Assembly (NCBI GenBank): GCA_018398805.1
Contig: JAGFBZ010000258.1
Coordinates: 1,550,001-1,614,000, forward strand
Length of the DNA: 64,000 bases
Direction of reading: 5' to 3'
Origin: Hirundichthys speculiger
Taxonomy: Eukaryota; Chordata; Actinopteri; Beloniformes; Exocoetidae
The notes below the pieces were generated by a model, which was given only the letters and a program-made list of their open reading frames with translations, was not told the origin of the DNA and searched no databases. Both the position numbers and the translations under genes were made by a program. Each line of letters starts with the position of its first letter. Position 1 is the stretch's first letter. Positions 49,541 to 61,284 of the stretch are shown here, piece after piece.

Positions 49541-52209
49541 ATCCTCTTAACAAAGAACAGCTTGAAACACAGGCAACTGTAGCATGGAGGGTAATTTTAT
49601 GCTCTCAAAATAAGAAACACGAATAACCAAAACAGATGCAATTATTGGTTTCTTTGGTTACAGCACACATTAAAGCAAAATTGCAGAACTCAAATAACTA
49701 AATATGTATTTACAACTTACAAGTTACTAAAAAATAGGTAAAGTTCGTCAGTACCAGATCTGCATCTGCAATATCTGCATTTCATAATTTACTAGAGACA
49801 AGCCCCTCCCTCTCTGCTGTGCTACAGCTCTGACTCCGTAGCCCCTCTTCTGCGAAGGCAGACTAGTGACTCCTGTGGAGGTTGCAGTGATAAGGTGTGT
49901 TCCCACTATGTTAGTGTTTCAGGACAAGATCATTGGCACCTGTCTCCATCACCAAGAATGGCCCCACAAAACAAGCTTAAAGAAACTACATGAGGCCAAA
50001 AGATGTACTCATGGTCGGGTAGGTACTCAGAGCAGCCCCTGGAAAACTTCTGGATAGGGGGTGGTGGTGTTGACTCGCTGACTAGGTATGCTGCGGGCAG
50101 GAGATGATGTCATTCAGGCCACCTAATGACCCCTTTGCAAACGAGTCGTCTCTTATTACTCAGCACCACCATTAGGCATTACACAAAAGGCAAACAGAAA
50201 TGCAACAATCATCTTAGCATTTAGTTATTTTTCTTCTTTTATTTCTTTGTCTTTGCTGACACCATCGTCTTTTCTTTATTAGTGGTTGACAAACAGCAAA
50301 AGCAGTGCACTACCCCCACCAGGTGGTTTGGAGTGGTAGTTTACATGCAACGAGCTCTGTCACTGTGGTGGACATGACGGCTGAAAGGACCGAGGACAAG
50401 GCCAGCCCTGTTAAAAATCCAGCCTCCCTAGTTTTACCATGGAACTAGTGGGAACCAGTGGGAACCAATGGGAACCGGTGGGAACGCACCTATTGGATAG
50501 TGGTATCACATCTGCACATAATAAACTCTGACAAATCACAGCAGAGCTCACAACCAGAATGGCCTCTTCTGCATTATCTGTGCCTTTGGTGACATGTGGA
50601 CACCAAAGCCTGACAAAGAAGCTCACTGATTTTTATCTAAAAAAAAAGGGTTTGAAAAACAATGCAGAGTAACTTGGAAAAAAAAAATTGAAAAAAAGGA
50701 AACGTATTTGGAGAGAAACCTTGAACCTACCTTTGACTTGTTGTTTTTAGGCTTACTCTCAAACACAGCAATTGTGAGGAAATTTAGCTTTTAGGTCAAT
50801 ATAGTCACTCAAAATAAGTGAGCAGAACATTAAAGGGCTTATATATTTTAGAATTAAAAACTGATGACACTGTTATTTTCTACGAAGGGGCTCAACACAA
50901 AAGACGTTCTGCTTTCTGGAATTGTTGACTGTAAGAAATATGACAGTGGGTTTTCCTGGTGTGACACTGCACAAAAGGACTTGTTAATGTCGACTACATT
51001 ACAGTTAATTTTCTGCAATCTGACCTTCTGTTTGGCATCTTCGTAGCTGAAAATGTGCAAAAACAATATTTCCATATGCATGTATTCACACTGAGAACAG
51101 ATTCTTTACTCTCTGCAGGCCGTCAGTGCAAGCAGAGCCTGCTGGAGTGAAAATCTATGTATTTATTCCAAATTAAGTATAAATTTATCCCCTGAAAAGA
51201 TTTACTTTTGATTATAAACACAGCCTAAGCGCACGCACACACTTAGCTATGTTGCAATCAGAACAATGGGCTTGTCCCGTGAGGAAGAGTATGCTGAGAT
51301 CTGATTAACACACATGGGGGAAGGATGTATGTGAGTTTTTCTGAACACATTTTAAAGCAAAACCACAACAAAAGGAGCAGATGGATCCACACGGAGCCAA
51401 GCAATCAAGCCACTTTTTTGTCACTGGTGACATCGTTAATTGATGGAAATTTGAGAAAGGAAAAAAAAAGAAAGAAAAAATATTGATCAACAAACCTCAA
51501 ACTTGGAAATTAAACTTGTCTTAGTCTCCTACGTCTTCCTGACATCATTAATTTCAGATAATCGGATTCATTATGCTTCTCTCCCTGCTTCCCTTTTTTT
51601 TCTTTGCTAAATCAGAACACGTCTCCAGGACACATCACTGCGGCTTCAACAGCCTTTACTCGTCCTCATCTGGTTGCTGATGCACGTTCTAATTTATCCA
51701 TTTGTCCAAGGAGGATGCGGTTCATTATTCAACAGCACACCAACGCATCGGAGACGAGAACAACCTGACAGTTATGCCGCTTTTCCACGAAAGACCGGGG
51801 ACACATCCGCTAACATGAGCTGCCAAAATACAAACTCACATAAAGAGGAAGAAAGACAATCCTCATCTTCTCCACAGAAGAAAGAGGCTCATCAAGCCGT
51901 CTTCTTAATCTAAGGAGTTCAGAATTTAAAGGTTTCTTTTGGAAAATGAGCAGCTCTCAGATAATGAAATTAAACATGGTAACATCCCCAATATTAAAAT
52001 AAGTTTAGCCTAAGAGTGATATTTGAATTAAAAAGATATGGAATTTTCAGAACAAATGCTCATATATTTTCTTTCTCTGTCCTATCAGTTACCTGTACAG
52101 TTATTCGCATGATGGTTTTCCAGCATTTTGGAACCTATGATGTAATTTTTTAAAAAAGAAAGAAAGATTAGATGAGAGAGGATATCCCTTGCAAGAACAT
52201 AACATCCAA
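49541..52209. other. Non-coding, no gene seen
   Basis: Holds the 10-bp minisatellite at 50441-50485. Otherwise anonymous. Confidence 0.4.
50441..50485 (+). repeat. Minisatellite, 10-bp unit GGAACCAGTG, 4.5 copies
   Basis: Units differ only in the middle: GGAACTAGTG, GGAACCAGTG, GGAACCAATG, GGAACCGGTG, then GGAAC. Confidence 0.93.
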
Positions 52210-54875
52210 TTCAACTCCAGCTAACCTCAAACATGCAGTACTCAATGTCAGATCTTTGAATAACTAATCATTCTTAATTAATAGTTTCATTCCCTTGTAA
52301 AATCTTGAGTTTATGTTTTTAACTGAGACATGGCTGGACAAAAACAACAGCCAATGCACTCCTGATTGAATCAAGTCCATCTAATTTCACTTCTGTGTCT
52401 GAAACATGACAAAACCAAAGGAGTGGTGGTGTTTGTGCCTTATTCAGAGACAATATACTCACACACAAATTGTCATTTGGGTTTTTTTTCATTGTTTGAT
52501 TATGTATTAATTCAAAATGGAGAAGAAACAATCTTCCATTCTCGATACCATTTACAAACCACCACAGAATTGTTTTATTGATGAGTTTACTGAACTGCTG
52601 TCAGTTGTGTGCACTGATTTTGACTGTTAAGTCATAACAGGGGACTTGGATGTGCATGTAGATGTAACCTCATGACAAACAAACAAAAGAGCTTACTGCT
52701 GTCCTTCAAGTGTTTGTTCTAACTCAGCATGTGATAAGCCCACCCACAAAAGGGGCACACTTTAAATCTATTTATCTCAAAGGGTGTTGCTATTTCAAAC
52801 ATGGATGTCATTGATGTTGTTGCTTTATCTGATCATTTTTGTGTTTTCTTTGACCTGTCAGTCTCACCCAAACTAGCAGTTGGCCCTGCGGTTGTTCAGG
52901 GAAGACTCATAAATGACAGCACAGGGACACAGTTTATGGAAATGATTCAGTTTGAAAATACCCTGTGATTTAATGTTGATGATCTGTTAAATTCTTACAC
53001 ATCAAGTGTTTTAAAAGGTTTTGGATACCATTGCTTCTGTCAAGGTTAAAATGGCTAAAAGTGGGCAAAAGGCACAATGGGGAAGAGAAGACTCAGTCAG
53101 GACTCAGAGAAGGGAGTGCCGGAGAGCTGAACAGAAATGGCACAAGTCAAAGCTCCAGGTCCATTATGAGACAGACAAAGAAAAATTGATGTGTGTTCAA
53201 CTTTGCGTAAACATTGCGTAGAATAAGGGAGAGTTTTATTCTTCTGAAGTCATCAAAAACTGCAGTAACAACTTCCGTTTCCTGTTGGCTATAGTAAATA
53301 GATTACCAAACCCTTCGGTTTCTCTGCCCTTACAACTCACTTCTACATCTAAGTGTAAAGATTTTGCAATATTCTTTAATGACAAAGTTCAAGGTAATAA
53401 AAATTCAATAATTTCCACAACACAAATAACAACTTTGCTGCCAACTAGACACCCAGAGCTGACACATTTCACACCTGTAACTGACAAAACAGTCAAAGAG
53501 ATCATCTGCAGTCTGAGTCCATCAACGTGCTGACTTGATGAGTTGCCCACTCGATTTCTAAAGTCTGTGCTGAGCAGTTGTGTTACTACAACTCACTGAT
53601 CTAACCAACATCTCACTTCAGACTGGGACAATCCCAGAGGCCTTAAAAACTGCTGTCATTAAGCCTCGTCTAAAGAAGAGCAGTCTTGATGCCACAGTAC
53701 AGAAGAACTATCAGCCCCCATCAAACCTGCCATTTATAGGCAAAGTGCCAGAAAAAGTTGTATATCAACAGCCTACTGACTTTCTCCTGTCTAACAATGT
53801 TTTTGAGGCCCCACCACAGTACTGAGACAGCTCTGATCAAGGTGACAAACAATATTTGCCTGAACACAGCTGCAGGCAAAGTCTCAGTCTTAGTTCTGCC
53901 TGACCTGAGCGCTGCCTTTGACACAGTTGACCATGCGACTTTATTACAGAGATTAGAAGACTGGGTGGGAATCTCTGAAACTTCTTGAAACTGGTTCAGG
54001 TCCTATCTCAGGGACAGGAGATAGTTTTTTGAAATTGGTAACTGTGTCTCAGACCAAATAGCCATGACCTGTGGGGTTCCCCAGGGGTCAATCCTGGGAC
54101 CCCTATTGTTCAATCCATACATGCTTCCATTAGGCCAGCTAATACGCAGCTATAATGTGTCCTACCACAACTATGCAGATGATACTCAGATCTATGTGTC
54201 ACTGACAGCAGGAGAACATGGGCCTGTTGATTTATTGTGTCACTGCATCGAACAGATTAGTATGCAGATGCAAAACAACTTTCTCCAGCTAAACTCAGAC
54301 AAAACTGAAATCATTGTCTGTGGCCCACAGAAACAAAGAGAAAGTGTTATCAGTCACCTAAAGACACTCTCTAGAACTTAAAAATCAGGTCAGAAACTTA
54401 GGGGTAATATTAGATTCAGACCTGAACTTTAACAGCCACATTAAAGCAATAACATCAGCAGCTTTTAACCATCTAAAAAACATTGCCAGAATCAAAGGTG
54501 TAGTGTCTAAACCAGATTTAGAAATACTAATCCATGCATTCGTCTCCACCAGGTTAGACTACTGTAATGGCCTGCTCACACAGCTGCGGCACATCCAGAA
54601 CGCTGCTGCTCAAGTCCTGGCAAGAACCAGGAAATACAACCACATTAGTCCAGTCCTGGGGTCTCTGCACTGGCTTCCTGTCACTCATTTTTTTATCAGC
54701 ACTCTTCATTTTAAATTCCTTTTTATTTTAATTCATTCATGATTATTTTCTATGCTTTTATGATTTATGGAATGATTCTGTTTGCCTTCTTGTGATTTTA
54801 TGTATCAGTAAAGCACTAAATTAAAATTGCCTTGTGTACCAATTGTGCTCTACAAATAAACTTGCCTTGCATTGC
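52210..54875 (+). pseudogene. L2/Maui-like LINE, near full-length ORF2 remnant
   Basis: Seen, in order: an endonuclease-like start (AVLNVRSL- and LTETWLDKN-type text about 52235-52350); an ITGDLDVHVD block near 52635-52665 (endonuclease D-N-H region); a connector at 53020-53530; RT blocks at 53580-54400 including ETALIKV, DLSAAFDTVDHATLL, TCGVPQGSILGPLLFN and YADDTQIYV, whose YADD is the catalytic pair; then the C-terminal block with RLDYCNGLL and HISPVL.SLHWLPV, cut short at about 54690. A 3' tail follows (AAGCACTAAATTAAAATTGC, CTACAAATAAACTTGCCTTG). Known: such ORF2 proteins nick DNA and copy the RNA at the nick. At least eight frame breaks or stops divide the gene and the last ~100 codons are missing, so it is inactive. 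No ORF1 is evident. Confidence 0.85.
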
Positions 54876-55520
54876 CTTAAAGTGTAACTTGAAGTAAATT
54901 AAATGATCTACCCATTTTACACCGTGCAGTGTGGCTCACATTAATCTATAAAACTGCAAAAATCGTACTGTGTGAACCCCGGCCTAAGAGGAGAAAGATG
55001 TCCAAACCACCTCAACTGACTACTTTTGATGTGTGAGGAGCAATGACGTCCCCAGTTGACTGAGCTCATTTTTATGAGTGAGCTAAGCCACTCTTTGAAG
55101 AAAACCCATTGTTGGCCACTTGCACTTCACTGCTTTCGGTCAGTGACCATAGATGAGGGCAGGAAACTAGAAAGAGTAGTAAATCAAGAGCCTTTCCTTT
55201 TGGCTTAGCTCTCTTCAGCACACCGGACTGGTGCAGCAGTACCCAGCCAATCTTCCTCTCCTTTCTACCCACTTGAGAAAAGGACCCCAGGATACTGAAA
55301 TTCCACTGTGGAGTGAGCAGTGGTATGAGGAGGAGGGAGGCCTCGGTGGTCTAATCCCAGCGGTGGCTGAAATTAGCTATTTGGATATGCAACATTAAAT
55401 GAAGCAGTATTCTATTCTAATCATCTAATTGGGAGTTTAACACTGATGGTGGTGGGTTTTAACCACACAAATCATTGTCATTACATCACATCTCCACTGA
55501 AAAACAGTCAACTTTAGGAT

Positions 55521-55555
55521 AAAGGATATACAGATAGGATATATGTCTATATCCT

Positions 55556-55639
<84 letters not shown>

Positions 55640-55651
55640 GTAAAGGATATA
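55521..55651. repeat. (TA)n/(GTAT)n tract framed by AAAGGATATA inverted copies
   Basis: (TA)n spans 55563-55627 and (GTAT)4 55628-55642. AAAGGATATA occurs at 55521-55530 and 55642-55651, with its reverse complement TATATCCTTT at 55548-55557. The last two bracket the TA tract, so the whole can fold into one long hairpin. Confidence 0.9.
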
Positions 55652-56263
55652 AACATAAATTTTTCTTAAAATATTCTTGTATTACAGTTACAGACTGTTA
55701 GTGTATCTGAAGACATGTTAAAGACAAAAAAATAATGCCATCCTTTGTTTCAGTTTTTCAAAAGTCATGAAGAGAATTCATTAAAAAAAGGAAGAAAAAA
55801 GAGAAATTTAGAATATGACATGACAACGATAATACACTGAGAATTTTCTTGTGGCAGTTCTATTTAGAACATGACTGAAGCAATTTTTCTGTTCAATGAC
55901 ATTTGAAAAGTTTACTTCAATGGAAGGAAGAAAACTAAATTGAAAACATTTGTTTAGTATACCTTTTGTTAGTCTAAACAATAATGCGTTAGGTGTAATA
56001 GTCATAGCTACAGTTATAGGAATGAATGAAGCCAAGACTAGAGCAGGGTCGTCTTAAACATCGCCTCGTTATAGCTATGCTGCTATAGGTCTACGCTGCA
56101 GGGGGACACCAACATGATCTGCTGAGTGGTGTCTTCACCCCTCCTCTCTTTTCTCGTTTCCTCTTCTTCCTTCAGCTTCATCCACATTTAATTGGTAACA
56201 CCTAATAAATGTAACTGTGCTTCATTGTTCCTGTTCTTTTTTGTGCTGTTCTGCACCCCTCTG

Positions 56264-56301
56264 CCCCCCCCCCCCTTTTTCTTTTTCTTTCTTTTTCTTC
56301 C
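56264..56301 (+). repeat. Homopyrimidine tract (C run then CTTTTT units)
   Basis: A C run is followed by T-rich pyrimidines with no purine. Confidence 0.9.
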
Positions 56302-56564
56302 AGAGCTACAAACTGACCTCCAGTTCCACTCTCTGACCATCCCAGCATTTACCTCCACCTGTCTCTGGGATATCATCTAACACCTTGACCTGCCATCTGA
56401 TCCTCTGACCACCTCAGTGCTACTGGCTACACCTGTTTAGATAGTCATCTCTGTAGTGCTGATGTACTAATAATGTACCAGCCATAAGTACATGGGATTC
56501 TTAGTTCTCCAGCTAATGGATTTTTACTAATAATATATTTTGTCCAATATAATGTCACCAAGAT

Positions 56565-57110
56565 ATGCACTGCTCACAGAAAATTAGGGAGATTCGACTT
56601 TCAAGTGACATTTATAGAAAATGTAGAAAGTTCATGTAACAGTGATACTATGTCATGAAAGTTGGGCATTTAAGTGGAAGTATGCAGTAGTAATTTGTTT
56701 AACGCAAACAACAGCTAACAACAGTAGTGAGTATACCACAGTGGAAAATGTCTGCAGGGCAGTGAAGCAGTCATTATCATGGGATATGGCCAAAGGACAA
56801 CCATTTTTATGCATTGGGTTATGCATCTGTGACTCTTCCAGTCGTTCTGTGTCTCTTTTGCAACCTGCTGATGACACCCTGTGACACTCTGAGCTTAGTG
56901 GCAACTTCCCTCTGAAAACATCTTGTCTGAAGCCTTGCAGTCTCCAGGTACTTTTGATCGATTGTTAGATGCCGTCCTGGTCTCATGATGTCAAAATGTT
57001 TAAATCCAAATTGTCATTGAACTATAACATTTTGAGGCTGACTCCTGGATCAGACATTTAATGCAATTTTCGTGGTTAATTACTTTATTACAAAAAAAAA
57101 TCATGTTATG
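56565..57110. repeat. Tc1/mariner-like non-autonomous repeat
   Basis: The left edge GCACTGCTCACAGAAAATTA resembles the ACTGCTCAAAAAAATTA-type terminus of a common fish element. The interior blocks AAAGTTCATGTAACAGTGA, GTCTGCAGGGCAGTGAAGCA, TTGCAACCTGCTGATGACAC and TGACACTCTGAGCTT fit the same family as I recall it. The right end is lost or was displaced by the Tc1 element starting at 57114. Confidence 0.45.
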
Positions 57111-58086
57111 CAATATAGGTGAACCTAAAAAAAATGGAATATCTATCGTGCAAAGGTTCATTTAAATCAGCAATTCAACTTTAAATGCGAAACTAACGTG
57201 TGATGGAAACTCATGCAAAATTAAATATGTCAAGGCTTTATTTGTTGTTATTCTGATGATCATGGCTTAGTTTTTGAAAACCCCAAATTTCAAATCTCAG
57301 AAAATTATAATATTTGGAAAAGGTTCAATACTATAGGCGCAAAGTGTCACACACTCATCGGTTAAGAACACCTGTGAAGGGTTCCTGAGTCTCTAAATGG
57401 TCTCTCAGTGTGGTTCAGTAGAATTCACAATCATGAGGAAGACTGCTGACCTGACAGATGTGCAGAAAACCATCATTGACACCCTGCACAAGGAGGGAAA
57501 GCCTCAAAAGGTAATTCCGATGTAATTGGATGTTCTCAAAGTGCTGTTTCAAAGCACATTATTAGAGAGTTAGCTGGAAGGAAAAGTGTGGAAGAAAAAG
57601 GTGCATAAGCCACAGGAATGACCAGAGTCTGGAGAAGATTGTCAGGAAAAGCCATTCAAAAGTCTGGGGGAAGTTCACAAGGAGTGGACTGAGGCTGGAG
57701 TTAGTGCCAAGAGCCACCAAACACAGACGGATCCTGCAAATGGGCTTTAAATGTTGTATTCCTCTTATCAAGCCGCTCCTAAACAACAAACGACATCAGA
57801 AAGTCTTACCTGGCCTAAAGACAAAAAGAACTAGTCTGTTGCTCAGTGGTGCAAAAGTTCTCTTTTTTGATGAGAGGATATTTTGCATCCTATTTGGAAA
57901 CCAAGGTCACAGAGTCTGGAGAAAAATGGAGATGCACACAATCCAAGATGCATGAAGTCCAGTGTGAAGTTCGGAGAGCCATGTCATCTGCTGGTGTTGG
58001 TCAACGCAGCTGTCTATCAGGAGATTTTAGAGCACTTCATGGTTCCTTTAGCAGACAAGCTTTATGGAGCTGCCCACTCTTGTGGG

Positions 58087-58153
58087 TAACATCAGCAGCT
58101 TTTTTACCACCTAAAAAACATTGCCAGAATCAAAGGAACAGTGTCTAAACTAG
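58087..58153 (+). repeat. 67-bp L2 LINE patch inside the Tc1 transposase
   Basis: Its bases match 54450-54515 of the L2 copy upstream at about 60 of 67 positions, for example CTAAAAAACATTGCCAGAAT identical in both. On both sides the Tc1 sequence resumes (GCAGACAAGCTTTATGGAGC before, CCAAAAGTACCAAAACCTGG after). There is no poly(A) or target duplication. Confidence 0.85.
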
Positions 58154-58599
58154 AGTTGCCAAAAGTACCAAAACCTGGTTAATTAACCATCAGATAACGG
58201 TGCTTGATTGGCAAACAAATTCACGAGACCTGAACCCCATAGAGAATTTATGGGGCATTGCCAAGAGAAAGATGAGAGACATGAGACAGAACGATGAGAC
58301 AGAAGGCCGCTATCAAAGCATCTTGGTCTTTCATAACACCTGAGCAGCGCCACAGGTTGATGGCATTCATGCCACGCCGCATCAAGGCAGTAATTCATGC
58401 ACAAGGGGACCAAACCAAGTACTAAGTATATATGCAAGATTAAACCTTTTCGAGGGCCAATATTTCTCTGTTGAAATTCCCCTTTCTATCAATTGTATAT
58501 GATATTCAAATTTTTTTGAGATTTTCAATTTGAGGTTTTCATGAGGTGTAAGCCATAATCATCAAAATTATATCAAATGAAGGCTTGAAATATCGTAAG

Positions 58600-59292
58600 T
58601 AGGGCTGGGCAACGATTACAACTTTTAGTCGCGAATAATCCCATGATTTCACTGATTAATCACAATTAATTGAATTTTATACGCAAAATCAAATAATGAA
58701 ATCAAAGGTAGTGTAAAGTGCACTTTTATTTAAATGTCCTGCTGCCATATGAACTAAAGTGCCATAACATTTGTTGTGCAAACACTTTTAACATCAGCAC
58801 TTGTCAGTAGTGCATATTTAGTGTAAATCTCATCTTAAAAAATGTAAAATAAAGCTTATTGCCACTGCCAGAGCATTAAAGTCATCCTGTTTTTTATGAA
58901 TAATAAAAAAAAGTCTACCAACAGAATCCTGAGCCACAATCATAACATTAAAACAGGCAATTTCTGAGGTAACAGCAGAAACTTTTAACGGGGAGCAGCA
59001 TTGCCAGTCTATGTTCAGTACCTTATGTCCCCGTTAGAAAGTGTGAAGCACAAAAAAAAAATCACTATTTAAATTTCCTTTACAGGGGACTAGAATGTAA
59101 AGTCCATTTTTTTACAGGAATTTCTTCCGTATATTTTACCGACAATTCTTTTCCAGTTCCGCAGCGGCCACCAACAGACTTTTCAAAACAAAAACATGTG
59201 AGCAACATGCGTTAACGTACAATTAAAAAAATGTCAGCGTTAATAAATTAATGAGTGAATGCGATAATAACGCGTTATCTTGCCCGGCCCTA
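58600..59292. mobile_element. hAT-like non-autonomous element nested in the Tc1 right terminal repeat, 693 bp
   Basis: The left end TAGGGCTGGGCAACGATTA and the right end (reverse complement TAGGGCCGGGCAAGATAAC) are inverted repeats. The flanking octamers ATCGTAAG and ATCTTAAA agree at 6 of 8. Removing the element restores continuity with the left Tc1 terminal repeat. The interior has TGATTAATC and AATAACGCGTTA-type motifs and no coding frame. Confidence 0.75.
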
Positions 59293-59519
59293 ATCTTAAA
59301 TTGCATATTATGGACCTATGTCGTACATTAGTTTAACCTTGTAAATCTAATTGCTGGAATAAACTAACCTTTGCACTTGTGAGTACTGAACTACTGAAAT
59401 GTTGTGCATTCAAAAGTTTAGAGGTCAAAAGTAAGTTCACCTATAAAGGCTGTCATGTTTTTTTGGTGCATTCTGCAATTTCATCCAAAAGGCCAGTATC
59501 ACTAACTTTCTGTGTGTAA

Positions 59520-59857
59520 TGTATGCGCCTCTCCTCTCTCTGTCCTCCATCCTCTCTGTCCTACCTCCCTCCTCTTTTCTTCCTTTACCCGACTGGTCTT
59601 TAGCAGGAAGGTTCCCCTATGAGCCAGGTCCTGCTGAAGGTTTCTTCGTCTTATAGTGGAGTTTTTCCTTGCCACTGACTGGCTTAAAGGTTTTTATCCC
59701 GCCAGGGATGTTTTTTTACTTACCATCATTTGATAATATTACTTTAGTTAATAATATTTTTCAGGCTTTGGGTCGTTAAAAAGCTTGGGTCTCTGAAAAG
59801 CTTTAGAGTTGTTGTAATAGACGCTACACAAATAAAGTTGAATTGAACTGAATTGAA
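59520..59857 (+). repeat. L2/Maui-like LINE 3' end
   Basis: AGCAGGAAGGTTCCCC..GAGCCAGGTCCTGCTGAAGGTTTCTTC..GGAGTTTTTCCTTGCCACTG is the usual 3' region. The tail is GGGTCTCTGAAAAGC, TTGTAATAGACGCTACACAA, then AATTGAACTGAATTGAA. Colinear with the shorter tail at 29421-29512. Confidence 0.75.
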
Positions 59858-60097
59858 AAGGGAGTTAAATGTGGTTTCAAGCAGGACTACTTCAGTAAAG
59901 TGGTCGTTCTGTCCGTTTAAGCTGTACACTGTGTGTCAAAGCTGAGCTGTAAGAGAGAGAAAAATATATTTCTGAAACAAAGCATGTTTGGGTTTCAGTT
60001 TCCAATCATGTGGAAGAAAGTACTGTGGATTTTTAAGGAACTCAAAAGCTGTGTTCAAACCCTGCACGTTCTGTTATTTTAAAAAATGCCATTCTAA

Positions 60098-60357
60098 CAA
60101 TGAAGCATGGTGGTGGCAGCATTATGCCGTGGGGAGATTTCTCACTGGTTTGAATGGGATGGAGATTCACTGTGACTGAACGACAAAAGTCTTAAGCACA
60201 CTGTTAAACCTACACTGGTTTATGTGTGTTTGATGTAGCCCAGTGAAAACCCAGACTTCAGTCACACGTAGAACCTTGGATGTGACTTGTACAACCACCA
60301 GAACTCACCAATCTTTGAAAGAGCTGGAGCAGTCTTGCTTTAACGAATGGGCAAAGC
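60098..60357 (+). pseudogene. Tc1-like transposase fragment
   Basis: AATGAAGCATGGTGGTGGCAGC..ATGCCGTGGGG is the conserved KHGGGSVMVWG-type block before the second catalytic residue. The line then decays, with scraps of the C-terminal part (CCCAGTGAAAACCCAGACTT, then AATGGGCAAAGC). About 250 bp remain and no terminal repeats are seen. Confidence 0.65.
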
Positions 60358-61284
60358 ATGTAGGCGTGCAAACTTCAAGAGAGTGATGGCTGTAATATCT
60401 GGGAGAAATGGTGCCTGCTGGGTGGAATTTAGCCATTACAATTGCCTATTGAAGCTCATACAGAGATTTATTAACATTCTGTGGGTAAGAATTCCACTTA
60501 GCAGTAATGACAGACTGCTGCTTCTTATTACCGCTTCTGCCGTGGTGTTATTAAAGTCTTTGTTGTTGCATTTGTTTCTGATTATATCTTCTTATCCTAG
60601 TGTGAAAAATACATTTTCTTTGTCGTACATGCTTTATGTTTACGTGCTTTTTCACTGCCTGTTGTCTGATCACCAGCACAGTTTAAATTCCAGTCATTAG
60701 GTACCTGAAAATATACATTTTAGATGCAACTGAGCTTTTACCACCCCATGGTGCTAATCAGGCAACTGTCTCTTCTCACCAGTCACCACACAGCTGCCTT
60801 ATAATGAAGTTAAAGTAATTATGGAAATAATTTTCATGCTTTTATATGGAACCGCATTAATGTTTCTGAACATACACTTTTTTTTTTGCAGATGTTCACA
60901 GTAAATTAAACTGTGAAACTTCACACCTCTTTAATTACTGTAAAGTCCTCTGAATTAAGTGTTAATGCACCACCATCAGATCTAAATTAGTTGATTCTCT
61001 CCTGCCAGATGCTTAGTTTAGCAACAAGTGGAAGTTTCAGACGTTCAGCAGCAGCATGTTTCTGCCGAACCGCTTTAACCAGAGTAGCATTTTTATGTGA
61101 CGTATTGCTCCTTCGTTTGATGTAACTGAAACATTTTTATTACTGTTATTCCTATTACAGCTGTCATTTAACCAGGAAGATCTCAGTGAGGCGAAGGATG
61201 TCTTTTATGAGTTTTCAAAAGTTGCTGCTGATGTGCTACGTTTGCTTTTCTCCAAACGTTACTGTGCATTCTAATCAAACATTT
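60358..61284. other. Non-coding, no gene seen
   Basis: A 117-codon plus-strand frame at 60347-60700 lacks recognisable domains and ends in hydrophobic low-complexity sequence next to Tc1 debris; not accepted. T run near 60878-60887. Confidence 0.4.

Larger units (their letters stand above)
54876..56564. other. Non-coding, with TA-rich hairpin region; no gene seen
   Basis: Anonymous DNA with the TA/TATG repeat at 55563-55642 and a C8+/T-rich tract at 56264-56301. Confidence 0.4.
57114..59445 (+). mobile_element. Tc1-like transposon with broken transposase, carrying two later inserts
   Basis: Seen: terminal repeats of roughly 200 bp. The left TATAGGTGAACC...GTGCAAAGGTT...CAGCAATT...GATGATCATGGCTTA (57114-57262) is matched in inverse order by the right half (58545-58600 and 59293-59445). 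The transposase begins MRKTADLTDVQKTIIDTL (from 57434). Later pieces are a VKPLLN segment, then LFDERIFCILFGNQGHRVWRK (first catalytic Asp in FDE) and NPIENLWGIAKRKMRD (last catalytic Glu). Frameshifts near 57510 and 57840 and the LINE patch at 58087-58153 inactivate it. Without the inserts it would be about 1.57 kb, normal for Tc1. The expected flanking TA is present in the ATATA context at the left end. Confidence 0.8.

Noticed and set aside
56192..56380. Overlapping frames with polyphenylalanine/polylysine
   Set aside because: They are translations of a homopyrimidine tract.
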